NCBI GenBank assembly: GCA_028714595.1
Contig: JAQTMD010000103.1
Coordinates: 1-5,749 of the forward strand
DNA length: 5,749 bases
Origin: Candidatus Omnitrophota bacterium
GTDB taxonomy: Bacteria > Omnitrophota > Gorgyraeia > Gygaellales > Profunditerraquicolaceae
Direction of reading: 5' to 3'
In this document: piece after piece, positions 1 to 4,929 of the stretch
Position numbering within the stretch: the first letter of the stretch is position 1
Layout of the letters: every line of letters begins with the position of its first letter
Made by a program: the position numbers and the translations under genes
The notes under the pieces: model-generated
Told to the model about the DNA's origin: nothing
Seen by the model: the letters and a program-made list of their open reading frames with translations, nothing else
Databases searched by the model: none

Positions 1-186
1 TTCGCTTCCCTGTTCCGCTCCCAGCATGAGTATCCCCATGATGGATTTTCCGTTGACCTTTTCATCGTCGCGGGTCACCGAGATATTGGACTCGAATTTA
101 TTGGCGACCTGTACGAACAGCGCTGCCGGCCGTGCGTGCAGGCCCTGCTTGCTTTTGACGGTAATCTTTTTTCGTGCGAGTGGCAT
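1..186 (-). CDS. ptsH: HPr phosphocarrier protein (partial, C-terminus beyond window)
   Basis: The first 62 residues of an HPr protein are visible; the remaining roughly 25 lie off the left edge. HPr is the small cytoplasmic phosphocarrier of the PTS: Enzyme I phosphorylates its histidine, and it passes the phosphate to EIIA proteins. The active-site motif GLHARP is present, with His17. The second signature, NGKSIMGILML, carries Ser48, the equivalent of the regulatory Ser46 phosphorylated by HprK in other bacteria; the 31-residue His-Ser spacing is the family norm. The ATG is preceded by AAGGA (191-195) only 4 bases upstream, a short but usable spacing. It starts 16 bases after the yvcK stop, so it is probably cotranscribed. 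Because His is retained it is HPr rather than the Crh paralogue found next to yvcK in Bacillus. Family assignment is very secure. Confidence 0.96.
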   Translation of the reverse strand, partial: MPLARKKITVKSKQGLHARPAALFVQVANKFESNISVTRDDEKVNGKSIMGILMLGAEQGSE

Positions 187-202
187 GTATTCCTTGTTAA
201 GG

Positions 203-1444
203 CTAAAACTCGTCCAGGAGGCTTAAAATGATCTTGGCCAACTTCAGGGTATCGTGCCTGGCCATCTGTCCCTCGGTAGAGACGGTATCGTCCTCGATCA
301 CATGGTAGCCCAGGGCCTGGATCGCGCGCCGGTCATACGCCACCGGGTATGCGTGCTCGCCTTCGTAACGCGCCAGGATCTCCGGCGGTATCTTTGCGGT
401 ATTGACGATGCAATAATCGAGTATCCGCGGATGGCTGTGCTCGACGAGCTGTTTCACGTGCGCCGCGGCGCTGTAGCCGTCCGTCTCGCCGGGCTGCGTC
501 ATGACGTTACAGACATACGCCTTGATGGCGCGGGAACTCACGATGGCATCCGAGATCTCGCGGATCAGCAGGTTCGGGATGATGCTGGTGTAGAGCGACC
601 CCGGCCCCAGCACGATGACATCCGCCTCCCTGATCGCGCGGACCGCCTCGGTAGAGGCGCTCGCGGCACCGGGCTTCAGGTACACCCGTGCGATGGACTT
701 CTGCTGGCGCGGGATATTGTATTCGCCCTCGGTGACTGATCCGTCCTTGTACTTTGCCGCAAGCACGACCTTCTCCAGGGTCGAGGGTACGACCTGGCCG
801 CGCAGCGCCAGGACCTTGCTTGTCTCGCGGACCGCCTTCTCAAAATCGCCGGTCAGCCTGGTCATCACGGTGATGAAGAGGTTGCCGAAACTGTGGCCCG
901 CCAGCTCCGAGCCCTCCTCGAACCTGAACTGGAACAGGTCGCGCATCATGGTCGAGGCGTCGGCCAGCGCCACCAGGCAGTTGCGGATATCCCCGGGCGG
1001 CAGGATGTCGAACTGCTTCCTGATGCGGCCGGACGATCCGCCGTCGTCGGCGACCGTGACGATGGCCGTGATGTTCGAGCTGAACTCTTTCAAGCCGGAC
1101 AAGAGCATCGCGAGGCCCGTGCCCCCGCCGACGGTGACGATCTTGGGACCGCGGGAAAGCTGCTTACGCTGGTACAAAAGATCGACCAGGTCGCTCGAGC
1201 GGTTTGACGGGACAAAGGCGTTGATGAGGGACCCCAGCAGCCGCTTGATGCCCAGGACCAGGATCACCAGGCCCGATACCAGGATGATGGAATCCAGGAC
1301 CTTGACGACGACGAAATCGCTTGAGGGGAACCCCCCCGAACCCAGGATCAACAGGACCACGCCGAACGCGATCAACCCCACCCATCGTTTGATCCCGATG
1401 CCGGGGTAGAGCCAGAGGAAGATACGCCTGAACCGGTTTACCAT
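203..1444 (-). CDS. yvcK: YvcK/CofD-like gluconeogenesis factor with N-terminal membrane anchor
   Basis: This 413-residue protein belongs to the CofD-like YvcK family. YvcK proteins bind UDP-sugars and are needed for growth on gluconeogenic carbon and for normal cell-wall synthesis; they are not the F420 enzyme CofD itself. The soluble domain starts near residue 100 with the nucleotide-binding segment KIVTVGGGTGL, followed by VADDGGSSGRIR (about 131-142), PPGDIRNCLVAL (149-160), GHSFGNLF (183-190) and VLGPGSLYTSIIPNLL (278-293), all hallmarks of the family. Before it are two hydrophobic helices (about 21-38 and 49-66), predicting a membrane hairpin that holds the catalytic-like domain in the cytoplasm. 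Shorter YvcK proteins lack this part. The ATG lies 14 bases after the ptsN-like stop without a good Shine-Dalgarno, suggesting translational coupling; ptsH follows. Identity is secure; the biochemical role is inferred from the family. Confidence 0.95.
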   Translation of the reverse strand: MVNRFRRIFLWLYPGIGIKRWVGLIAFGVVLLILGSGGFPSSDFVVVKVLDSIILVSGLVILVLGIKRLLGSLINAFVPSNRSSDLVDLLYQRKQLSRGPKIVTVGGGTGLAMLLSGLKEFSSNITAIVTVADDGGSSGRIRKQFDILPPGDIRNCLVALADASTMMRDLFQFRFEEGSELAGHSFGNLFITVMTRLTGDFEKAVRETSKVLALRGQVVPSTLEKVVLAAKYKDGSVTEGEYNIPRQQKSIARVYLKPGAASASTEAVRAIREADVIVLGPGSLYTSIIPNLLIREISDAIVSSRAIKAYVCNVMTQPGETDGYSAAAHVKQLVEHSHPRILDYCIVNTAKIPPEILARYEGEHAYPVAYDRRAIQALGYHVIEDDTVSTEGQMARHDTLKLAKIILSLLDEF

Positions 1445-1458
1445 GCGTGCTGAACGGT

Positions 1459-1926
1459 CTAGACTTTCTCGTCTTCCGAAGCGATTACCTGGATGATCTG
1501 CTTCTCGTCGGCAGCGTTACGCAGGTTATCGCGGAAAAATTTATCCTTAAAAAGACGCGAGATGCGTGCAAGGGCTTTGAGGTGCGGGCCTGCGGAGTCT
1601 TGGGCGGCAAGCAACAGGAAAAAAATGTGTACCGGTTCTCCGTCGAGCGAATCGAAGTCGACGCCCTTTTTGGAGAGGGCGAACGCCGCGACCAGCTTGG
1701 CGACGCAGTCCGTCTTGGCGTGGGGTATGGCGATCCCCTGGCCGATGGCCGTCGAGCCCAGCGACTCGCGTTCCATGAGGGCATCGAAGACCTTGGCCCG
1801 GCAGGACTTTTCGATCTCTCCGGCGTTGATCAGGAGTTCCACCATCTCCTTGATCACGTCTTCTTTGCGGGACGACCTCAGCTCCGCGAGGATCGACTTT
1901 TTCGATAAGAAATCCATGATTTTCAT
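1459..1926 (-). CDS. ptsN: PTS EIIA domain protein, fructose/nitrogen-regulatory (PtsN) type
   Basis: A 155-residue stand-alone EIIA domain of the fructose/mannitol-Ntr superfamily. It accepts phosphate from HPr (or NPr) on a histidine. The active-site segment GQGIAIPHAKT places the phosphorylated residue at His69, and EPVHIFFLLLAA has the second conserved histidine at His100. The N-terminal MDFLSKKSILAEL and the helix around 20-36 (KEDVIKEMVELL) match PtsN-type proteins, and the length is as expected for the single domain. No EIIB or EIIC domain is fused or adjacent, so a regulatory role is more likely than sugar transport. The start is supported by AGGAG 8 bases before the ATG; a second ATG three codons later is less well placed. 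yvcK and ptsH follow closely, giving a likely three-gene unit. The exact subfamily (PtsN against a FruA-type EIIA) is an inference. Confidence 0.9.
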   Translation of the reverse strand: MKIMDFLSKKSILAELRSSRKEDVIKEMVELLINAGEIEKSCRAKVFDALMERESLGSTAIGQGIAIPHAKTDCVAKLVAAFALSKKGVDFDSLDGEPVHIFFLLLAAQDSAGPHLKALARISRLFKDKFFRDNLRNAADEKQIIQVIASEDEKV

Positions 1927-1934
1927 ATCAAGTT

Positions 1935-1939
1935 CTCCT
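1935..1939 (-). promoter_or_regulatory. Ribosome binding site of the ptsN-like gene
   Basis: AGGAG (within AAAGGAG) stands 8 bases before the first ATG at 1926. It is one of the clearest Shine-Dalgarno sequences in the window. It decides the start over the second in-frame ATG, and suggests this gene begins a new translational unit after the tRNAs. Confidence 0.75.
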
Positions 1940-2031
1940 TTCCGGTCTTCTTCCCGTGGCTCGAAGGAAGAAGCGGATTACCTTCTTCAAGCGTTCGGCA
2001 AAACCTCTACACTGTGAACAAGGCTGATTTA

Positions 2032-2104
2032 AGCGGGAGACGGGGGTCGAACCCGCGACAACTACCTTGGCAAGGTAGCGCTCTACCAACTGAGCTACTC
2101 CCGC
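2032..2104 (-). tRNA. tRNA-Gly(GCC)
   Basis: A complete glycine tRNA reading GGC/GGU codons. The acceptor strands GCGGGAG and CTCCCGC pair perfectly. The D arm is GCTC/GAGC with loop ATTGGTA-type sequence containing GG. The anticodon arm CTACC/GGTAG closes the loop TTGCCAA, giving anticodon GCC. The variable loop has 5 bases, and the T arm has the loop TTCGACC. The discriminator position is U73, typical of bacterial tRNA-Gly, and CCA is not encoded, so it must be added by nucleotidyltransferase. It lies about 105 bases upstream of the ptsN-like gene in the same direction. Confidence 0.97.
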
Positions 2105-2117
2105 GTAAAAACTGTCT

Positions 2118-2282
2118 CTACCCTGTCACGACCAGCGACAACATGCGGATCGCCGCTACCGGCGCAACGATCGAAAAAATCAGGATGAGACTGACAATCG
2201 TGAAAAACCACCGCTGCTTATCGAAGCCGTTTTCCTGTATGTACCGGGCAAAATGTCTGGCAGGATTAATCGGGCCTGTCAT
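2118..2282 (-). CDS. Possible small single-span membrane protein (54 aa)
   Basis: I do not recognise this protein. It is an ATG-initiated ORF of 54 codons between tRNA-Leu and tRNA-Gly on the shared strand. The N-terminal half is polar and charged (MTGPINPARHFARYIQENGF). A tryptophan-led hydrophobic stretch of about 21 residues, WFFTIVSLILIFSIVAPVAA, runs from residue 25 to 45, followed by a short tail with one Arg. The positive charges before the span (Lys22, Arg24) predict the N-terminus in the cytoplasm. An in-frame TGA lies seven codons before the ATG, so it cannot extend far upstream. No good Shine-Dalgarno is visible, which weakens the case. The alternative is a chance reading frame in an intergenic spacer. 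It ends 13 bases before the tRNA-Gly 5' end. Confidence 0.4.
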   Translation of the reverse strand: MTGPINPARHFARYIQENGFDKQRWFFTIVSLILIFSIVAPVAAIRMLSLVVTG

Positions 2283-2303
2283 AAGAAGCTCGTTCTGTCA
2301 AAA

Positions 2304-2337
2304 TGCGGACGGAAGGATTTGGCCGCCCACAGCTCCT
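2304..2337 (-). repeat. Truncated tRNA-Leu 3'-end copy
   Basis: The 18 bases at 2304-2321 are identical to 2413-2430, the 3' end of tRNA-Leu (acceptor strand, discriminator and half of the T arm). A further 9-base match (2329-2337 with 2451-2459) follows after a 13-base shortening that removes much of the variable arm. The rest of the tRNA is not recognisable, so it cannot fold as a tRNA. It could be a decayed duplicate gene, or one end of a former integration site that used the tRNA 3' end. No integrase is visible in this window. Confidence 0.6.
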
Positions 2338-2341
2338 TCGC

Positions 2342-2371
2342 CGCCGGCACTCCGTCAGATTATTGCCGGCG
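2342..2371. repeat. GC-rich inverted repeat (8-bp stem, 14-base loop)
   Basis: CGCCGGCA at 2342-2349 is perfectly complementary to TGCCGGCG at 2364-2371. On the transcribed minus strand the hairpin would form about 42 bases beyond the tRNA-Leu 3' end. No run of U follows on either strand, so it is not a standard intrinsic terminator. It could be a processing or transcription-pausing structure, or part of the remnant repeat region. Confidence 0.5.
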
Positions 2372-2394
2372 CCGGACGGGAACCTTTCGAAAGT

Positions 2395-2434
2395 GGTTCA
2401 AATCCGACTAAGTGCGGACGGAAGGATTTGAACC
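2395..2434. repeat. Inverted copy of the tRNA-Leu T-loop segment
   Basis: The 11 bases GGTTCAAATCC at 2395-2405 are the exact reverse complement of 2424-2434, which is the T-stem/T-loop part of tRNA-Leu. Eighteen bases separate the arms. A neighbouring interrupted palindrome centred on TTCGAA lies at 2380-2399. These may be leftovers of recombination at the tRNA 3' end; chance cannot be excluded. Confidence 0.45.
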
Positions 2435-2494
2435 TTCATAGGTTTCCCCAACAGCTCCTAAGGCTGTCGCGTCTGCCAATTCCGCCACGTCCGC
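2413..2494 (-). tRNA. tRNA-Leu(UAG)
   Basis: A complete 82-base class II leucine tRNA, including discriminator A73. The acceptor strands GCGGACG and CGTCCGC pair fully. The D arm is GCG/CGC around a loop with GG. The anticodon stem ACAGC/GCTGT closes the loop CTTAGGA, giving anticodon TAG (reads CUA/CUG-type codons). The long variable region of 13 bases marks class II, and the T arm is GAAGG/CCTTC with loop TTCAAAT. CCA is not encoded. It is 109 bases downstream of the tRNA-Lys 3' end, on the same strand. Confidence 0.97.
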
Positions 2495-2603
2495 GTCGGT
2501 GTCCTTGGCATCTGACCCGCCAGCCGAGCCGCGGACGCCCTGATTTTCTCAATGAGCTACGGGCTTCTAAAGATTATGAGCCCTTGCTCGTTTAATAATC
2601 AAA

Positions 2604-2932
2604 TGAGCCTCCCGCGACTCGAACGCGGCACAGCCACCTTAAACATTATGTTAACTGTACGTCGCCATACAGATCAGACTATCCCATCTCACACCAAAAC
2701 ACATTATATCGGTGAGAGTCTTGATTATAGTCGTTGAACCTCCCTTTAATCTCGAGAGAATTAAAGGTTTGGCTGCGGATTATCTGCATTCAAGGATTGT
2801 TACTCTTCAATGCATACCGAGTACCTTGAAATACCCCAGACGTCCCCGCAATTTACAAGATTTTCGCTGCAGGTCACCCTGCAGCGCCCCCGGATCTTGA
2901 GGGTGGTGCTCTACCAGATGAGCTAGAGGCCC
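2604..2932 (-). tRNA. tRNA-Lys(UUU), split by a group I intron
   Basis: Two exons rebuild a canonical 73-base tRNA. The 5' exon (2932-2900, 33 bases) has acceptor GGGCCTC, D arm GCTC-ATCTGGTA-GAGC, the anticodon-stem strand CCACC, and C32 U33. The 3' exon (2643-2604, 40 bases) has TTTAA, stem strand GGTGG, a 5-base variable loop CTGTG, T arm CCGCG-TTCGAGT-CGCGG, acceptor GAGGCTC and discriminator A73. The acceptor forms seven pairs with one G-U, and both anticodon-stem strands match. Spliced, the anticodon loop reads CTTTTAA, the usual bacterial tRNA-Lys(UUU) loop. CCA is not encoded. Without removal of the 256-base intron the anticodon does not exist, so decoding of AAA/AAG through this gene depends on splicing. 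A promoter could lie in the AT-rich stretch at 2940-3000, but I cannot define one. Confidence 0.93.
2644..2899 (-). ncRNA. Group I self-splicing intron in tRNA-Lys
   Basis: This 256-base intron shows the group I core on the minus strand. P1: exon end CCCU pairs with the guide GGGG (2891-2887 region), with U33-G at the 5' splice site. P2: a nine-pair hairpin (2886-2865) capped by GUGA. P3: UCUUG (2860-2856) with CAAGA (2723-2719). P4: UGCGG (2850-2846) with CCGCA (2778-2774). P5: UCUG/CAGA, extended by UUCAAGG/CCUUGAA and UACUC/GAGUA. P6: CCUUUAAU (2767-2760) with AUUAAAGG (2750-2743). P7: GACUAU (2732-2727) with AUAGUC (2682-2677), in the conserved contexts GUUCAACGACUA and GAUAGUC. P8: UCUCAC (2717-2712) with GUGAGA (2692-2687). 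P9: a seven-pair stem (2672-2655) with a GCGA loop. The last base is G, as required. It has no internal ORF. The size fits bacterial tRNA introns; I do not assign a subgroup. Confidence 0.93.
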
Positions 2933-2956
2933 AGAACTTGCATCTTGCTTCTATTT

Positions 2957-3584
2957 TCAATGAGCAAAATTACAATTATTTTTTTTGTTGTACGATGCTA
3001 AGAGTAAAGCGAGTATGCTGCGCTTAGAGATCTTCTTTTTCCAGACCCCATTTTCCCTGTCAGGATTTATATATATCCCCGGGGGGAAATTTATTTCTTC
3101 AGCGAACTTCATCAAATTCTTCCGCCCTGTAATCTCCAGATTAGTACCCGTGTTGTTTATTCGCCCTTGCACACCGAACACATCCAACAAATTTCTGATC
3201 AGATCCAATCGGGAACGCGACTTTTGGAATCCGCGTACTCGCCGCTTATCGTTTTTGTAACAGACGCAGCCCTCCTGCATCGATTCTGCCATCAAACATA
3301 TAATGGGCTGTGATGTGCACCAAATCATCCGACCACAATTCGGGCTTCCGGATTTCTCTGCCGGGAAAACGCCTCCCCTTTCGGGGATTCACTCTCGCCG
3401 GATTTCTCTCTCCCGTTCGGCCCTGAATATCCTCTTTTTGTCCAGCGGTAAGAACAATATCTTTTACGTGCCCATAAAGGGCGCTCTTGGATAGCCGCGT
3501 AGCGAAAGATATTTCTCCCGGGGAATTGCCTTCCTGACGTAATCTTCTACATCGCTCGATTGCTTTTGGTTCTAATTTTTCCAT
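2957..3584 (-). pseudogene. Frameshifted HTH plus LAGLIDADG-like domain protein
   Basis: Two overlapping minus-strand frames join into one protein of about 208 residues if one base is removed near 3252-3266; the 628-base span is one base over a multiple of three. The first part holds a helix-turn-helix (about residues 13-43, with EGNSPGEISFATRLSKSALY, then VKDIVLTAGQK). A basic Arg/Pro/Gly linker follows, then WSDDLVHITAHYMFDGRI, which resembles the LAGLIDADG helix and keeps its final Asp-Gly (ITAHYMFDG, 91-99). After the shift come LLDVFGVQGRI and LEITGRKNLMKFAEEI, typical of the strands and helices of such domains. The ATG at 3584 has AGGA 12 bases upstream; a TTG at 3617 is a weaker alternative. 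GC content is visibly lower than in its neighbours. It could be a homing endonuclease or a DNA-binding regulator. It ends 24 bases before the intron-bearing tRNA-Lys. Confidence 0.65.
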
Positions 3585-3622
3585 TGCTTCGCATATTCCT
3601 TTGCTACTCTGCGTCAAATCCG

Positions 3623-4183
3623 TCAGAACTCAAGTACTTCTTTTTCTTTGACTTTGAGGATTTCTTCTATCTTCGTCGAATGCTTGTCGACGAGCTTCTG
3701 GATCTCGTCGATGCCGCGGAACTTGTCGTCTTCGGTGATCACTTTGTCTTTTTCGAGCTTTTCAAGGTGCGCCTTTGACTCGTGGCGTATGGTGCGAAGC
3801 GATATCCTGCCGTCCTCCGCCATCTTGTGCACCACCTTGACCAGTTCCTGCCGCCGCTCTTTCGACAGCGACGGTACGGCAAGGCGGATCACCTTGCCGT
3901 CCGTGGAAGGCGTGATGCCGAGGTTCGACTTGAAGATCGCCTTTTCTATCTCGGGGATCGCGGTCGCATCCCACGGCTGGATCATGAGCATGTGCGCGTC
4001 GGGGACGGAGATCTGCGCTATTGTTTTAAGCATCGTCGGCGTGCCGTAGTAATCGATGTGCATGCCTTCGACAAGCGCGGGGTTGGCCCTTCCGGTCCGT
4101 ACTTCCGCGAAATTGCGGTTGACGAAATCGATGGTCTTTTTAAGTCTGTCTTCTGTCTGGTGTACGACTTCCTTCACAGTCAT
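3623..4183 (-). CDS. frr: Ribosome recycling factor
   Basis: A 186-residue RRF, the normal length for the family. Together with EF-G it splits the post-termination ribosome into subunits. The conserved N-terminal helix segment FAEVRTGRANPALVEG (about residues 25-41) is followed by the domain II region IDYYGTPTMLKTIAQISVPD and MLMIQPWDATAIPEIEKAI. The C-terminal helices hold RLAVPSLSKERRQELVK and RTIRHESKAHLEKLEKDK, all typical. The start is the ATG with GGAGG 5 bases upstream; a TTG 21 bases earlier is rejected. It follows pyrH by 22 bases, the usual order of this operon. The next gene in the same direction is the frameshifted HTH/LAGLIDADG gene, not uppS or cdsA. Confidence 0.98.
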   Translation of the reverse strand: MTVKEVVHQTEDRLKKTIDFVNRNFAEVRTGRANPALVEGMHIDYYGTPTMLKTIAQISVPDAHMLMIQPWDATAIPEIEKAIFKSNLGITPSTDGKVIRLAVPSLSKERRQELVKVVHKMAEDGRISLRTIRHESKAHLEKLEKDKVITEDDKFRGIDEIQKLVDKHSTKIEEILKVKEKEVLEF

Positions 4184-4188
4184 AACGA

Positions 4189-4193
4189 CCTCC
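4189..4193 (-). promoter_or_regulatory. Ribosome binding site of frr
   Basis: GGAGG stands 5 bases before the ATG at 4183. It fixes the frr start there and gives the 186-residue protein expected for RRF, instead of a seven-residue longer form beginning at a TTG. Confidence 0.75.
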
Positions 4194-4205
4194 GGAGCTC
4201 TCAAG

Positions 4206-4928
4206 CTATTGTACTATGGTCCCGATCCGCTCTCCCAGGACCGCCCGTTTGATATTGCCTTCTTTATGCAGGTTAAAGACCACGATGGGAAGTTTGTTAT
4301 CCATGCAGAGGCTGACGGCGGTGGCGTCCATGACCTTCAGGCGTTTCTTGAGCACGTCGATGTAGTGCAGCGACGAGAAACGCCGGGCGCCTTTTTCTTT
4401 TTTGGGGTCGGCGGAATACACGCCGTCGACCTGCGTGGCTTTGAGGATGACGTCGGCGCCGATCTCTATCGCGCGAAGCGCCGCCGCGGTATCCGTGGTA
4501 AAATAGGGATTGCCGGTGCCGGCGACGAAGATGACCACCCTGCCTTTTTCCAGGTGACGGATCGCGCGGCGCCTGATGTAGGGCTCGGCGATCTTGGCCA
4601 TCTCCAGGGCAGTCAGGACCCTGGTCGGCATGCCCATCTTTTCCAGGACGTTCTGCAGGGCCAGGCCGTTTATCACGGTGGCAAGCATACCCATGTAATC
4701 GGCGACGGCGCGGTCCATGTCCAGGCCGCGCGAGGCGGTGTTCTCCTGGCCGCGAAAGATGTTCCCGCCGCCTAAGACCAGCGCCACTTCGATGCCCAGA
4801 CCCCGGATCTCTTTGACCTGACGGGCCAGCTGTACGAGGAACGCGTTATCGATGCCGTGGGATTTGTTCCCCTGAAGGGCTTCGCCGCTTATCTTGAGCA
4901 CTATCCTCTTATAAACGGGGGCTGCCAT
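4206..4928 (-). CDS. pyrH: UMP kinase
   Basis: A 240-residue amino-acid-kinase-fold enzyme that phosphorylates UMP to UDP with ATP, feeding cytoplasmic pyrimidine nucleotide synthesis. Family motifs occur in order: RIVLKISGEALQG near the N-terminus (residues 8-20), VLGGGNIFRG (51-60) with the glycine-rich loop, MDRAVADYMGMLATVINGLAL (UMP-site region, 71-91), PTRVLTALEM (101-110), FVAGTGNPYFTTDTAAALRA (134-153) and KATQVDGVYSADPKK (163-177, ATP-side). The length is that of bacterial PyrH. The start at 4928 follows the tsf stop by one base (TGACATG), implying translational coupling, as no clear Shine-Dalgarno is present. A longer in-frame extension into tsf is rejected because its residues are unlike UMP kinase. 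Bacterial UMP kinases are usually GTP-activated and UTP-inhibited; this is family knowledge. Confidence 0.98.
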   Translation of the reverse strand: MAAPVYKRIVLKISGEALQGNKSHGIDNAFLVQLARQVKEIRGLGIEVALVLGGGNIFRGQENTASRGLDMDRAVADYMGMLATVINGLALQNVLEKMGMPTRVLTALEMAKIAEPYIRRRAIRHLEKGRVVIFVAGTGNPYFTTDTAAALRAIEIGADVILKATQVDGVYSADPKKEKGARRFSSLHYIDVLKKRLKVMDATAVSLCMDNKLPIVVFNLHKEGNIKRAVLGERIGTIVQ

Positions 4929-4929
4929 G

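Noticed and set aside
254..1409. Long open frames on the plus strand opposite yvcK
   Set aside because: They are antisense to a strongly conserved gene; their translations are Arg/Pro/Ser-rich without recognisable domains, as expected from high-GC shadow frames.
2342..2371. Intrinsic terminator after tRNA-Leu
   Set aside because: The stem is strong but no U-run follows on either strand.
2304..2412. A further tRNA (Ser or Sec type) on the plus strand
   Set aside because: A GGTTCAAATCC T-loop-like segment is present at 2395-2405, but the T stem pairs poorly and no matching acceptor or D arm exists; it is better explained as an inverted copy of part of tRNA-Leu.
2535..2565. 5' part of another tRNA (GCCCGTAGCTCATTGAG on the minus strand)
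   Set aside because: It looks like an acceptor and D-arm start, but no closing D stem, anticodon arm or T arm follows before tRNA-Leu.
2014..2595. Plus-strand open frame of 193 codons across the tRNA cluster
   Set aside because: It runs antisense through two clear tRNA genes and their spacer; the translation has no recognisable features.
2604..2950. tmRNA gene
   Set aside because: The tRNA-like ends and about 330-base size first suggested tmRNA, but there is no tag-encoding frame or tmRNA-type 5' sequence. The ends form a full tRNA-Lys with D and anticodon arms, and the interior fits a group I intron.
3246..3260. Programmed -1 frameshift site
   Set aside because: The continuation requires a +1 shift, the run has only five A so it lacks the A-AAA-AAC heptamer, and no stimulatory structure was seen; mutation or sequencing error is simpler.
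3348..3409. Repeated 12-base word CCGGATTTCTCT at 3348 and 3398 as the start of a CRISPR or repeat array
   Set aside because: Only two copies, in the Arg/Pro/Gly linker of the frameshifted gene; probably a small local duplication.
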